64,000 nt of DNA from Ehretia macrophylla (Eukaryota > Streptophyta > Magnoliopsida > Boraginales > Ehretiaceae): the NCBI GenBank assembly GCA_037974665.1, contig CM075782.1:39794851-39858850 (forward strand), read 5' to 3'. The notes below the pieces were generated by a model. It saw nothing but the letters and a program-made list of their open reading frames with translations. It did not search any database and was not told the origin of the DNA. Both the position numbers and the translations under genes were made by a program. Below are positions 1 through 11,425 of this stretch, one piece after another. Position 1 is the stretch's first letter. Every line of letters starts with the position of its first letter.

Positions 1-270
1 TCTCTCCAGTTAAATCTCTCCACCACTCTTTTCCTCATTGTTCTTTTCACTATCCCAACTCTGCTTCTTCTCCATACCTCTACAATTTCTATCTGCACTA
101 CAATTTCCACTCATATCCAGGCCTGGTCAGGCGATCTTCGTTCTGCAGAATTCGCCTGGAATCGGCTAAAATTCTATCATGAAAACCCCCATCTGGTGAG
201 ACTCAAAATAGCGGTTTTTTCCAGGAAATGGCCTAATGGTTCCACCCCTGGTGGCATGGAGCGTCACGCC
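1..270 (+). pseudogene. Family-4 glycosyltransferase pseudogene, 5' part (starts before window)
   Basis: The frame is open from base 1 to 270 with no start in view, so the gene begins left of the window. The translation has a long hydrophobic run (about residues 8-30) that looks like a type-II signal anchor, then reaches the start of a GT-B glycosyltransferase domain with the motif PGGMERHA. In GT4 enzymes this glycine-rich motif opens the N-terminal Rossmann fold and is followed by a TLH helix; here that continuation is found only after the copia element, at 5576. The enzyme would have been a membrane-anchored, probably Golgi, sugar transferase of unknown substrate. It is certainly disrupted. 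Family assignment is from motif recognition, not a search. Confidence 0.8.
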
Positions 271-818
271 TGTTAGGTATCGACGCAGCGGAATGGTCGG
301 GGATAAGCAGTATCACGCAGCTAAAATATGAATGAGAACAGAGAAAGTAGAGACACAAGATTTACGTGGAAAACCCTCAAACAAATCGAGGGAAAAACCA
401 CGGGCAAGTAATGGAGGATTTCACTATGATGTGGAGTATTTTACAATAACCTTATCTCTAATATAAGGAGAGAACAATATCACTCTCTCAAATAATAGGA
501 GAAACTAACTCTCACTCATAAATATAGAACAACAAAAGATGAAGAAAACTACTCAAGAGAAAGCTTATGTTTTCTCTCTAATTTGCTTTGTTTGGTGATG
601 CAAAATGGTAAGGAATGAGCCTCTATTTATAGGCTCATTCCATACCCAAAATCAAAGCAAAATAGTAGTGTGAAAATGATTTTCATGTGCCTAATTTTAC
701 ACCAAACTTTGATGCACAAATCTTCCTTTTCCATTACTTTTTGTCTTCTTTTGACTCACCAAAAATGTAAAGCTACCAAATGTGACTTTACCTCATTAAA
801 AGTCTTTGATAGCTCACA
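271..818 (-). repeat. 3' LTR of the copia element
   Basis: Direct copy of 5022-5570; TG..CA ends on the plus strand as TGTTAGGTATCG ... AGCTCACA. Just inside it (819-835) lies the reverse complement of the polypurine tract, readable on the minus strand as AAGTGGGAGAA. Confidence 0.95.
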
Positions 819-1015
819 TTCTCCCACTTAAAGTCATATTTGAAAATCTTCAAATCTCTCCATACTTGCCAATTCCACGTTGCTTACGTCTTTGCTAGGC
901 CAAAGGAGGATCTACTCCAAACAAACTTGTCAACATTGATTGGCTTTGTCATGACATCTGCTAGGTTCTCGTTGGTGTGTATCTTTTGCATATCCACACT
1001 CCCTTCCTCCACTAC

Positions 1016-4000
1016 TTATCGAACAAAGTGATATTGAACACCTATGTGTTTCGTCCTGGAATGAAATGCTGGATTCCTTGCAATGTGCAAGGCACTCTGA
1101 CTGTCACAAAACAAGGGAATTTTCTCTTGTTTGTGCCCGAGCTCCTCCATTAACCGTTTAATCCAGATTGCTTCTTTACAGGCTTGTGTAGCTGCCATGT
1201 ATTCAGCTTCTGTTGTAGATAGGGCCACAACAGTCTGTAATTTAGATATCCAGCTTACCACGCCGCTTGTAACTGTAAACACATAGCCTGTAGTGGACTT
1301 CCGTTTATCGGAATCACCTGCAAAATCCGAATCAACAAAACCCATGACAGTAAATTCTGATCCTTCATAACATAATGCAACATCCGAGGTCCCTTTGATG
1401 TATCTTAGGATCCTCTTAACAGCATTCCAATGCTCTCTACCAGGATTCGCCATGAACCGACTGACCGCACCAACTGCTTGAGCAATATCTGGTCTCGTAC
1501 ATATCATAGCGAACATGAGATTTCCCACTGCTGATGCATACGGTACTCGAGACATTTCTATCCTCTCCGCTTCAGTGCTAGGGCACATACTTGAGGATAA
1601 TTTGTAATTGACAGGAAGCGAGGTCGAGATTTCCTTACAATCTTGCATATTGAAGCGCCGCAAGATTTTCTTCAAGTAATTCTTCTGAGAAATCCATACA
1701 TTCCTGCCTTTTCTGTCTCGGTGAATTTGCATCCCTAAAATCTTGTTTGCTGGTCCCAAATCCTTCATATCAAACTCCCCAGCCAACTGTGCCTTCAGTT
1801 CTTGGACCCGATCTTTACTGGGACCTGCTACCAGCATGTCGTCCACGTACAACAGCAGAATGATAAAATCATTATCGCCAAACCTCTTGTAGTATGTACA
1901 ATGGTTTGAATTGAGTCTGTTGTACCCAAGGCTAATCACGAAGGAATCAAATCTCTTGTACCAACACCTTGGCGCCTGCTTTAAACCGTACAGAGATTTG
2001 GTCAACCTGCAAACCAAGTTTTCTTTTTCTTTCTCAACAAAACCTTCTGGTTGAAGCATGTAAATCTCTTCTTCAAGCTCTCCATGAAGAAAAGCTGTCT
2101 TTACATCTAATTGTTCTAGATGTAAGTCTAACACAGCACACATGGCCAAGACTACTCTGATAGTTGTAAGTCTTACCACAGGAGAAAATATCTCGTTGAA
2201 GTCAATTCCTTCTTTCTGAGCATATCCTTTCACCACCAGTCTTGCACGATATCACTCCACTTGGTCATTACCATCTCGCTTGATCTTGTAGACCCATTTG
2301 TTACCAATGGCTTTCCGTCCAGGTGGTAGTGGAACAAGCTCCCACGTCTTGTTTCTATGTAGAGCTTCAATTTCTTCTTGCATTGCTGTCATCCACAGGG
2401 CAACATCGGGGCTTTTTATAGCCTCGTGAAAGGTAGATGGTTCTCCATCCTCCGTTAGAAGACAGTATGCAGTATTGCTCGCCATGACAAAATCTGAATG
2501 CCAAGATGGTCTTGTTGTCTGACGCAATGAACGTCGGACTTCTATAACCTCAGCATCATCTGGTTCTTGTTCCTCGTGCTCCGGTGCAGCTTCAGAAGAA
2601 GCATCTCCTTGTTCTGACTTATCTTCAATTTGTATTGTAGTAGTCTCATTTGAAGTGTTGCTGTCGTCTTCACTTTGCAGTTTATCTTCTGCAAATATCA
2701 CATCTCTGCTGATGACAACCTTGTGGGCAGTGGAATCCCACAGGCGATACCCCTTAACACCATCAGCATTTCCCAAGAATACACATTTCTTGGATTTTGG
2801 ATCCAGCTTTGTTCTTTCTTGGGAACCATACATCACATATGCTTGACACCCAAATATGTGCAAGGTAGAATAATCTGCGGGTTTTTCGGTCCACATTTCC
2901 ATTGGTGTCTTCAACCCAATTGCAGTTGACGGTGACCGATTTATCACGTAACAGGCAGTTCTAACTGCTTCTGCCCAAAATGATTTGGCAAGACCTGCAG
3001 TTTCCAACATAGCTCTCATTCTTTCAAGAAGAGTTCTGTTCATCCGCTCTGCTACACCATTTTGCTGAGGTGTATGTGCAACAGTAAATTGCCTCTGAAT
3101 ACCCTCTTGCTTGCAAAATGCCAAGAAGCTCCCGTCAGTGTATTCTCCTCCGTTGTCCGTCCTCAAACACTTGATCCTTTTCTCGGATTCAAGTTCCACC
3201 AGCGCTTTGAATGTTTTAAATATTAGAAACACATCTGACTTGTTCTTGATTGGATACATCCACAGTCTCCTGGAGTAATCATCAATAAATGATACAAAGT
3301 ATTTGGCTCCTCCTAGGGACAAAACCGGTGATTCCCAAACGTCTGAATGGATCAAGTCTAGAATGTGTTTGCTTCTGGCAGTAGATCTCTCAAATTTCAA
3401 TCTATGCTGCTTACTGGTAACACAGTGCTCACAAAAAGGTAAGTTTACCATCTTGAGCCCGGGTAGGAGATTACGTTCAGCAAGAATCTTCAAGCCTCGT
3501 TCTGTCATGTGGCCCAATCTGCGATGCCACATTATAGTTGATTCTTCTTGGCCGGCTGATGCAACTGATACATCTGCCTCCTGTAACGTATCTCCCAAAA
3601 GCATGTATAGATTTACCCCGATCTTTTCTGCCTTGATCACCACAAGCGCTCCTTTGACAACCTTCATGATCCCATCCTCGATATGGGTCTTGCAGCCAAG
3701 GTCATCCAATTGTCCAATGGACAATAGGTTATTCTTCAAGCCCTTCACGTGTCGTACCCCTTGAATGGTGCGAATGGTACCATCATACATTTTAATTTTG
3801 ACGGTTCCGATACCAGCAATCTCCAAGGCATGATCATTACCCATGTACACAGATCCTCCAGAGACAGGTTCATAGTTGTGGAACCATTCTCTACGAGAGG
3901 TCATATGCCATGTTGCTCCCGAATCCATTATCCAAGCATCAGTGAGCTCCTTTCTGCCTTTTGATACAGTTGCTGCTTCACTGTATAAAATATCTCCATC

Positions 4001-4384
4001 ATCTGGTGCAGTCGCCACACATCCCTGAGAATTTGTCACCTCGGGATTCTTTTTGTTGCTCCAACAATCCTTCTTGAAGTGCCCTTTCTTGCCACAGTTG
4101 TAGCATTTGATATTCTTTCTACTCTTTGATTTTGATCTACCTTGGTTGTTGCTCCCACTAGAGCCACGTTCCGTTGATCTACCTCTCACCATTGATAATT
4201 GCCTCTGCTTGTTGTGAACTTTCGATTCTGTCTTCCTTACTTTTGCGCCTAGATTCCTCTTCCAGAACAGCGGCTGCAACATCATCAAAAATAACAAAAT
4301 CTGAAAGAACATTGTTAGTGTAACTAATGATGAGTTGATCATACGAATCAGGTATACTTTGAAGTAGAATTTCTGCACGTTCAA
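1016..4384 (-). pseudogene. pol: Copia pol polyprotein (CCHC knuckle, protease, integrase, RT, RNase H), broken
   Basis: Read on the minus strand from 4384. A nucleocapsid zinc knuckle (CYNCGKKGHFKKDCW) is followed by an aspartic protease site (MDSGATWH), an integrase zinc-binding domain (WHRRLGHMTERG, then CEHCVTSKQ), a catalytic core with DNGGEY, the reverse transcriptase (motif YVDDMLVAG) and RNase H (STTEAEYMAATQA). This order is diagnostic of Ty1/copia. At 2252-2254 an in-frame TGA separates the QVE of the polyprotein from YRARLVVKGYA; the expected residue there is arginine, so CGA to TGA is the likely change. The frame is otherwise continuous to 1016. The enzymes would have copied the element RNA into DNA and integrated it. 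Confidence 0.93.
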
Positions 4385-4730
4385 GCTCCGCTATTTTATG
4401 CCCAATTGCAGTCAATTGAGAAAATAGCGTATTTAAGGTATTGATGTGATCTGTCACCGATGTGGACTCACTCATCCGAAGGGTGTAAAGTCTCATCTTC
4501 AAGAAAATCTTGTTGTGAAGTGACTTAATCTCATACAGTTTGGTCAGCGCATCCCAAATTTCTTTTGCTGACTTCTTTTCCTCAACGCTTGACAATACCG
4601 AATCTGCCAATGCCAGGTGCAGATTAGCCATAGCGTTGTCATCCATCTCTTTCCACTTGTCGTCCGTCACCTCCGCTGGTCTGTCTCCAATTACTGCCAA
4701 ACAATTCTCCTTTCTCAAGATTGCCTTCAT
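4179..4730 (-). pseudogene. gag: Copia gag (UBN2-type) with frameshift to pol
   Basis: The 183-aa frame matches the capsid part of copia polyproteins: a Trp-containing DKWKEMDDNA segment, KEIWDALTKLYE, then LHNKIFLKMRLYTLRM and a leucine-rich end. The nucleocapsid part lies in another frame, starting near 4190 and overlapping this ORF. In intact relatives gag and pol are a single frame, so a 1-base indel around 4190-4380 has split them. The product would form the virus-like particle in the cytoplasm. Confidence 0.88.
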
Positions 4731-4844
4731 CTTTAATTTTCATAGAGAAAAATTTTTCCCGTTGAACTTCTCAATTTCAAATTTTGCCGCCATAGCATTA
4801 ACAACGATCTGCTTCGTAAGTTGAACCGATTCCCACTATTTCAC

Positions 4845-4988
4845 TGTGAATAGTACTATTTACATGAATAGTACCGTATACGTGAATAGTACTAAAACCG
4901 TATACAAAATAGTGTCGATACCGTATAGGTGAATAGTACTATACCGTATGCGTGAATAGTAACCGTGAACAGTAACCCCGTATGTATA
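4845..4988 (-). repeat. Degenerate tandem repeat in the copia 5' leader
   Basis: Between the primer site and gag there are about seven imperfect copies of a roughly 18-25-bp unit built on GTGAATAGTAC plus CGTATAC. It lies in the untranslated leader of the element RNA. Function unknown; such repeats can be part of promoter or packaging regions. Confidence 0.75.
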
Positions 4989-5005
4989 CCAGTGACCCGA
5001 AACCA

Positions 5006-5020
5006 GTGGCTCTGATACCA
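5006..5020 (-). promoter_or_regulatory. Primer-binding site for initiator tRNA-Met
   Basis: The minus strand reads TGGTATCAGAGCCAC, the standard plant copia site complementary to the 3' end of initiator tRNA-Met. One base separates it from the 5' LTR (5022-5570), which fixes the orientation of the element. Confidence 0.95.
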
Positions 5021-5021
5021 C

Positions 5022-5570
5022 TGTTGGGTATCGGCGCAGCGGAATGGTCGGGGATAAGCAGTATCACGCAGCTAAAATATGAATGAGAATAGAGAAAGTA
5101 GAGACACAAGATTTACGTAGAAAACCCTCAAACAAATCGAGGGAAAAACCACGGGCAAGTAATGGAGGATTTCACTATGATGTGGAGTATTTTACAATAA
5201 CCTTATCTCTAATATAAGGAGAGAACAATATCACTCTCTCAAATAATAGGAGAAACTAACTCTCACTCATAAATATAGAACAACAAAAGAGGAAGAAAAC
5301 TACTCAAGAGAAAGCTTATGTTTTCTCTCTAATTTGCTTTGCTTGGTGATGCAAAATGGTAAGGAATGAGCCTCTATTTATAGGCTCATTCCATACCCAA
5401 AATCAAAGCAAAATAGTAGTGTGAAAATGATTTTCATGTGCCTAATTTTACACCAAACTTTGATGCACAAATCTTCCTTTTTCCATTACTTTTTGTCTTT
5501 TTTTGACTCACCAAAAATATAAAACTACTAAATGTGACTTTACCTCATTAAAAGTCTTTGATAGCTCACA
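5022..5570 (-). repeat. 5' LTR of the copia element
   Basis: 549-bp partner of 271-818. On the plus strand it begins TGTTGGGTATCGG and ends AGCTCACA at 5570, followed directly by the ACGCC target duplication (5571-5575) and the resumed glycosyltransferase frame. An element promoter is expected here. The sequence TATTTATAGG lies around 5375-5384, which read from the minus strand is CCTATAAATA, a TATA-like box. Confidence 0.94.
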
Positions 5571-5575
5571 ACGCC

Positions 5576-6709
5576 TACACCTTACACACATTTCTAGCGC
5601 GTCGTGGACATAAAATACATGTCTTCACTTCTCTGTATCTCGATATCACAGTTCCAACTACATCACGAGACCTCCTTGATTCAAAGGATGGTCCAACTCT
5701 GTCGCCTCAAATTCATTGGCACGAGGGCGAACCAGGCAAGTGGCGATACAACAAGGCCTGGGAACAGTTTCTGGAAGAGCATCAGCGCCAACCATTCGAT
5801 GTAATTCACTCAGAAAGCGTCGCACTTCCCCACTGGCTAGCGCATGATCTCCCCAATCTCGCTGTGTCATGGCACGGTATAGCCCTGGAAAGTGTGCAAT
5901 CTACTATCTACCAAGATTTGATCCGTAAGCCAAACGAGCCAATCTCGCCTGCTTTCAACAATAGTCTACAAGGCATGATACCAAAGGTGCTAAACGAAAT
6001 CAGATTTTTCAGAAGTTATGCTCATCATGTGGCCATAAGCAATAGCTGCGGTGAAATGTTACGGGATGTTTATCAAATTCCAAATAAATGAGTCCATTTA
6101 ATCGTCAATGGCGTCGATGAAGATGAATTCAAGGAAGATTTGAGTTCAGGCATTGATTTAAGGTCCAAAATCCAAGTCCCTCAAAATGCGAGTATTGTTC
6201 TTGGAGTTGCAGGAAGGCTAGTGAAGGATAAAGGCCATCCAATACTATACGAAGCCTCTTCTCAACTTAAGGTAAAACACCCTGATGTTTACTTGGTGGT
6301 TGCTGGCTCCGGACCATGGCTTCAACGTTACAAAGATTTAGGATCACAAGTGATCGTTCTGGGGTCTATGAAACCATCTGAATGACGCGGTTTTTATAAT
6401 TCAATAGACATTTTTGTTAACCCAACGCTGCGATCACAAGGCCTTGATCTTACACTAATGGAGGCTATGATGAGTGGAAAGCCTGTAATGGCGTCGAGAT
6501 TTCCTAGTATTAAAGGTACAATAGTTGTTGATGATGAGTTTGGGTTTATGATTTAACCTAATGTGGATTCATTGTATGAGGCATTAGAGTTGGTGGTAGC
6601 AGAAGGTTCAGAGAGGCTATCACAGAGAGGGAAGGCTTGCAGAGATTATGCAGCTTCTATGTTCACAGCTAGTAAGATGGCATTGACTTTTCCTTCGTAT
6701 AAAAAATGA
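5576..6709 (+). pseudogene. Family-4 glycosyltransferase pseudogene, 3' part, three in-frame stops
   Basis: The first codons give YTLHTFLARRGHKIHVFTS, which joins exactly to PGGMERHA at 270 once the copia element and one ACGCC copy are removed. The frame is collinear with no frameshift from 5576 to 6709. It holds the GT-B landmarks: DVIHSE, HVAISNSCG, NGVDEDEF, GVAGRLVKDKGH at the start of the second Rossmann domain, VVAGSGPW, and the nucleotide-sugar loop region LRSQGLDLTLMEAMMSGKP with the conserved glutamate. Stops at 6089 (TGA), 6383 (TGA) and 6554 (TAA) break it; the first and third are explained by C-to-T changes of CGA and CAA. The C-terminus is shorter than I expect for the family. 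No functional enzyme can be made. Confidence 0.85.
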
Positions 6710-7052
6710 AACATTTTGTATGTATCCCTAGAGAATTTGTTCTTCTTTACCTTTTTTTCTTGGCAAAAATAGATTTTGTTATCTGATACGAATAGAGAAA
6801 TGTTGGTTGATATGTTACATTTAATTTGCAGTAATTAACATTTCAACATTTTTGTTGAATCTGTGTATTTGAACATCAAATTAATGACATATGTTTTGAG
6901 ATATTGTTGAGACTCCTATTTCATTGCTATATCTATCCAACTAATGTTTGCAAAAGTTTTTCTTGAAAAATATTCAAACCAAGTTTAAACAAATTTCTAG
7001 ACTCAATTCCATTTTGGAATATGTGTTGGAACTAGTCGCTATATCACGAAGT

Positions 7053-7108
7053 TTATAGTGTTAGAATGAATTCAATACGGTTATAGTGTTAGAATGAATT
7101 CAATACGG
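7053..7108. repeat. Perfect 28-bp tandem duplication
   Basis: Bases 7053-7080 are repeated exactly at 7081-7108 (unit begins TTATAGTGTTAG and ends AATACGG). The perfect identity suggests a recent slippage or repair event. Confidence 0.9.
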
Positions 7109-7175
7109 TCTTACTTAAGTTGAATTCCTCATCATTAAAAAAAGAAAAAAAAAATGAAAAAGAAGAAGGGGAGCT

Positions 7176-7330
7176 ATGGCTTGGAAAATGGATTTGGGGA
7201 AAGCCTATGACAAAATAAGTTGGAAGTTTATCTGAACTACTCTGATTGAACTGGGTTTTTAAAACTTTTTGGTTTCCAACTAGAGGAGATGCTTGTTTAT
7301 TCAGTATTGGACTGTCCATGTCAAACTAAT
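7176..7330 (+). mobile_element. LINE reverse transcriptase remnant
   Basis: The plus-strand frame from 7176 reads WKMDLGKAYDKISWKFI, then after a stop TTLIELGF. This matches the plant L1-like RT motif with K-M-D-x-x-K-A-Y-D-x-x-x-W-x-F. Stops at the next conserved positions show it is an old, short fragment. Ends of the element cannot be placed. Confidence 0.7.
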
Positions 7331-8004
7331 TGAACTCGGTCAAGAAGGATATGTCCTAAGTGGTTCTATGATAAAAATTCAAACTAGAATAATAATTCAC
7401 AATTCTGACAAGTACTTTGTGTTCTTGTTTTTCAAGTTATTTCATATTATTTGATGAAAGTATGATATATTTTCAATATAATTTTTTTGTTGAATGCTTC
7501 TAGTATGATTAGATTAGTTTAAACTTGTTTATGGACCAAAAATTGGTCATTTATTTATGGATAAATATTGCACTATGTTGTTTATTTTGAATTTTATCAG
7601 TTTTTTATTATTTTTTATTTTGTAGGTCTTCTTAACATTTAAAATTATATTTTCATAATTTAATATTTAAATGTGTATTGATTTTAATTACTTTTAAATA
7701 GTTTAGACTATTTTTGTAAACAAAATAATGAATCTTTTATTCGTTAATTAATGGGTTGGATCTGCTACCCGTGAATTTATAAATGTTTATAGGGTTCTAG
7801 TTTGATTAGTAAAATTTAAACCCATCGAGTTTTCTTTATGGGTTTAGAAAAATAATTTCAACGGGTTTACATTTAGGTTTGTAAATTTTAACGGATACCC
7901 GATCCGTTGTTATTCATAGAAGGAATGATCGAGTAGCCAACTAGTCACTTGCTGTAATTAAAGGATTGAGTTCAAACCACAAATTCGACCTCCATATCAA
8001 GAAA

Positions 8005-8028
8005 GAAAAAAAAAAAAAAAAAAAAAAC
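8005..8028. repeat. A homopolymer tract
   Basis: About 20 or more consecutive A residues following a short mixed sequence. It could be the tail of a decayed retroposon, but no upstream body was recognised with confidence. Confidence 0.6.
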
Positions 8029-8272
8029 AATCTCTTACAATTAATATTGCATTACATACAATCCCAAAAAGTGGGGTGCTACAATTGAAGATTGACAATG
8101 AACATAGGATGAATTCACTAGAGAATGAATCATGCTAACATATGCTTCAACTCTTTACTCAATCCTATAGGCTTCTTATCTTCTAAACATGGGTTTTGAG
8201 CCATCTATACTCAGCGGCCCCCCTCCCCCAAAACCACAAAACCAAAAAAAAAAAAACAAAAAAAATAAGTCA

Positions 8273-8748
8273 TCAATCCAAAATTGTAGTTCTTCTGTCT
8301 TGCTCAAAGCGATGATAAGCTGGTCGAGTCCTCAAGAATAATAGCGTACTGGACGCTAACCCCAGAATCGAAATGCTGCCCCCACAATAAAAAAGTCAAG
8401 AAAGAGCATTCTCTTCCTATGCACACTACTTTCTCACCAATGGCTGCTGTGCTTGAACTACTACTAGCATTGGCATCATAGATTACTGCAGAAAGAAAAC
8501 CGTAGAGCAATGATCCAATTGGTATGTTGGTAATGAGAATGTTGTGGTTTACACCAACACTATTTGGTCCGAATAGCTCTGATGTTATTGAAACTGCTGC
8601 AGAGAATATAAACCCGGAGCTTAATCCGACTAATGCGGTGCCTGCTTGAAGTGCCATTTCGCTGCCCGTCGCGGCGAGGAGGAAGAAGGCAATTGGTGTT
8701 GGCAAAAGTGCGATCGTCAGCCAGCCAGTCCTTGCAAAGTGGAACTTT
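8273..8748 (-). pseudogene. NFD4-like left copy, exon 3 with 1-bp insertion
   Basis: The acceptor reads TTTGCAG then AAAGTTCC, and the first codon is completed by AC from exon 2. The translation KFHFARTGWL...SITSELFGPNSVGVNHNI matches the paralogue closely up to GRECSFLTFLLWG, where five C residues at 8379-8383 shift the frame. With four C residues the frame continues as SISILGLASSTLLFLRTRPA and stops at 8273-8275, as in the paralogue. This is a lesion or a sequencing error in a short homopolymer. Confidence 0.88.
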
Positions 8749-9043
8749 CTGCAAATATAATAGTTATAACATGTTCAATCTCAAAACAAAAGTTTAATTC
8801 TAATAGGCAAGAGCGGATCAACACTTGAAGTTGTGAGGGACGCCTTTTTCATGAACCTCACAAAATATATATTTAACCTCACCTCTTTGTTCAGTGTCAT
8901 GTTTATCTAACACTTAAAAACGTTACTCGATTGGTCCGACTCTAACATGGAATGGACCCACCTAGACGTGGAGAGTGCACGATGCAGTCATACAAGAAAA
9001 AGTTCATTTGACAGGAAATATTGTAGTGAGTCTAAGAACTTAC

Positions 9044-9966
9044 GTTCTAATGTAGTCAGGAGCAGCTGAGAGCAAGCGGCCGAAGAATGAGAATGAAGAG
9101 TACAAGGTAAGAAGTGTTGAAGTCATTGAAGTTTGGCCAAGTGATTGTGCTATTTGCCCAAGATTGTTAGTATACACCAACCCAATTGTCCCCCCACAGA
9201 AGTAAGCAACATAGTATAGCCAAAAATCCAACCTATGTACAAGCATTCCTGCCTTGTGCTCTTCTTCTAGCATTATCAACCTGTCTTTCTCCAATATATT
9301 CCCACAACACCTTTCATCATCTCCAGTACTGTATTTCCCCGGCGTATCATATCTCGATCCATTGCTCGCGTCAGATGCTTCGCTAAGTAGGCTGTTTTCG
9401 CGGCTAATTAGCCCTTTATGTAGTTCAAGATCTTCATTGTCAACAAGAAGGAAACTGCCGGAGCCTTCAAGACGAAAGCTTGAGTAAATGTTATGACGAA
9501 ACCAATCTCGAGCATATATAATTCCAGGGATACCTAAAGGGAGCACCAACAGAAAAATGGCCCCCGACAAAAGAATACGAGCCGTTGATAAATCTGATGA
9601 ATGAAGGAAAAGAAGATAGAAGCCGGTGACAACAGCGAGGAAATTGAGAACAAGAAAAATAATTTGATCGCGTTTAACAGCATCCGAAGGGAGAGTCTCA
9701 ACGGGTGGCTGGCGAAGAATGGGAACCAGAGCTACAAGAGATGTGAAGAGGGGAATAAATTCATTGAGAAGAAGATATAATGAATCAGATGAGGGGTTCA
9801 TAGCCTTTGCTGCAAGGTTGTATAAGGCTGCACTTACTCCATTGAAGCTCACAGTAAGAGCAAGAGCAAGAGGTCTATTTGTTGGGAAATTTTTTATGCA
9901 AAGAACAAAACAAACTGTGTTGAACCAACAAATGCTGACTCCAGCCAGTAAGCAAAGTAAAAATAC
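9044..9966 (-). pseudogene. NFD4-like left copy, exon 2
   Basis: Open throughout its 923 bp. Begins VFLLCLLAGVSICWFNTVCF after the acceptor TTGTTGCAG and ends ...FFGRLLSAAPDYIRT at the donor ACGTAAGT. It holds the membrane segments of the nodulin-like domain, a charged cytoplasmic loop (about 60-120 residues, most divergent from the paralogue) and the start of the second half (LDFWLYYVAYFCGGTIGLVYTNNLGQIAQSL). The frame being intact while flanking exons are broken suggests recent loss of function. Confidence 0.9.
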
Positions 9967-10495
9967 CTGCAACAATCATATTGAAAGCCAGTAAACAAGA
10001 AGTCGCGTAGAAAATAACTGTTTGAGAGAGATTTATTATATTATTTGTTGTCTTAAACATGTACTACCACCACAGATGCAAAATATATCTCAATCTTTCT
10101 CAATTTGTTCAGTTACTAGTTCTTCCACAATTGAAAACTTACATGTTTATATATGAATTTTCCAGTATCAATGATCAATTAATACCTAGCATAGCCTGTC
10201 TCGCAGACATGACCATAATATATCCAATGCACTTGACAAGATCTCTTTCTTCATTAGTAGTTTATTATTCATTACAAAATCTATAGTAAAGTATCGTTAA
10301 ATCTATATAATCAATTTCATTTAGTGGAATAAAATTTGGTTTGACGTATTACCAGACTTAGTGTATCATGTGAGACCAACAAAATCCCAAATGCATCCAC
10401 AGACTCTGCTTGAGGATGGAATCGAGAGAGAATCAAAGGGAAATAGAGAAACTTCTAATTTGGAAATAGGCAAACTAGCTGAAGCAGAAAAAGAC
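9967..10495 (-). other. Intron 1 of the left NFD4-like copy, 3' remnant
   Basis: AT-rich intron sequence between exon 2 and the target duplication of the Tat element (AACCC at 10496-10500). No gene or known repeat recognised. Confidence 0.75.
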
Positions 10496-10500
10496 AACCC

Positions 10501-10977
10501 TGTCGAGGTCGGAATCTTGACGTTGAGGTTGGAAAGCTACTCCCGCCGAGCTGGATTTCTGGGTCAGCTCCTCGACCTAGATTTTCGGGTTGGCTACCTG
10601 ACCTGCACAAGGGAAATGAAGGAAAAGGCGGGGTGACGACCCAGATTTTCCCCTCGGGCGTGCGAATGATTAGTATGTTCGAGCTGGCGAAGTAGCTGAG
10701 AGCATTTAATGAGCAGTTACCTTAGAAATGAAGGGGTGGAGCTCTATTTATACTAAATTCGGACCTGACATCATTTAATGCGGTACAGCTTTATGTCCCA
10801 TCAGGACTTTATGTCCCATTAGAACAGCTGTTTGCCGAGGTTGAGGTTTTCCTGGGTCGGGGTGAGGTCGAAGCAGCATCCAGGTTGGGCATTAGCTGAA
10901 TGTGCTGGGCTTGGCTTGGATTAGCCCGCCTCAGCTCGGAGTGGGCATCATACCTCAGCTCGGGGTCTCCTTCGTCA
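10501..10977 (-). repeat. 3' LTR of the Tat element
   Basis: Begins TGTCGAGGTC and ends TTCGTCA on the plus strand; partner of 36421-36897. The internal side (10978-10988) reads CCCCCTCCC on the plus strand, i.e. a GGGAGGGGG polypurine tract on the element strand, which confirms orientation. Confidence 0.93.
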
Positions 10978-11170
10978 ATCCCCCTCCCAAGTAGAGATCG
11001 AGAGGGTGAGATCTAGATTTGAGAGTTGATCCCGAGCTGGGGGTGCCTGACCCCGGCATAGTGGGGATGGCCACGTCAGCGGTGCATACCCTTCAGATGG
11101 ATGACACGTCACCTAGCAATTATGACAAGATGCGATGTTTGAGATTCCCGAGGCGGTTATAGGAGTTGCC

Positions 11171-11179
11171 TATAAATAG
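11171..11179 (+). promoter_or_regulatory. TATA box for the antisense gene
   Basis: TATAAATAG in a GC-rich context, about 255 bases upstream of the ATG at 11426 and outside the LTR. A transcript start would be expected near 11200. A possible small leader intron runs from GTAGGT (about 11370) to the AG just before 11425. Position and sequence are clear; use as a promoter is inferred. Confidence 0.65.
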
Positions 11180-11425
11180 GGCCTTGACACCCGAGATTCA
11201 TTTCACACTTTACTTACAAAATTTGGAGCTTTCAGGTCAGCAACCAGAGTGGTCGGACACTTTTAGCTAGGCAAATATCTTCTCGGGGTATTCATCTCGG
11301 AATCTATTAGCTCGGAGCCAATTAGGTCTGAGGCAATTAGATCGGGTCATCTTCGACAACTAGAGCGGTAGGTACGTCCCGACTCCCTTTAGTTATTCCT
11401 GCATATATTTTAATTTATAAACAGG

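Larger units (their letters stand above)
271..5570 (-). mobile_element. Complete Ty1/copia LTR retrotransposon (Tork/Tnt1-like), inserted in the glycosyltransferase gene
   Basis: The 5300-bp element has two LTRs (271-818 and 5022-5570) that begin TG and end CA, and 5-bp target duplications ACGCC at 266-270 and 5571-5575. On the minus strand the order is 5' LTR, tRNA-Met primer site, gag, protease/integrase, reverse transcriptase/RNase H, purine-rich tract (next to 819) and 3' LTR. Integrase before reverse transcriptase makes it copia rather than gypsy. By eye the LTRs differ at about ten positions plus one indel over 548 bp, roughly 98% identity, mostly transitions. The copy is recent but not autonomous: there is a frameshift between gag and pol and a stop codon before the reverse transcriptase. 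Confidence 0.96.
6710..8272. other. AT-rich intergenic spacer
   Basis: No intact gene is visible. It contains a 28-bp tandem duplication, a LINE remnant, a homopolymer A tract (see separate entries) and plain AT-rich sequence. The 8220-8270 part, rich in C and A runs, is probably the 3' flank of the minus-strand transporter copy. Confidence 0.7.

Noticed and set aside
3303-3964. Plus-strand frames opposite the copia integrase
   Set aside because: Shadow frames of the minus-strand polyprotein.
7927-8029. Possible tRNA-derived SINE ending in the A tract
   Set aside because: A GAGTTCAAACC-like B box is present but no convincing A box or target duplication was found.
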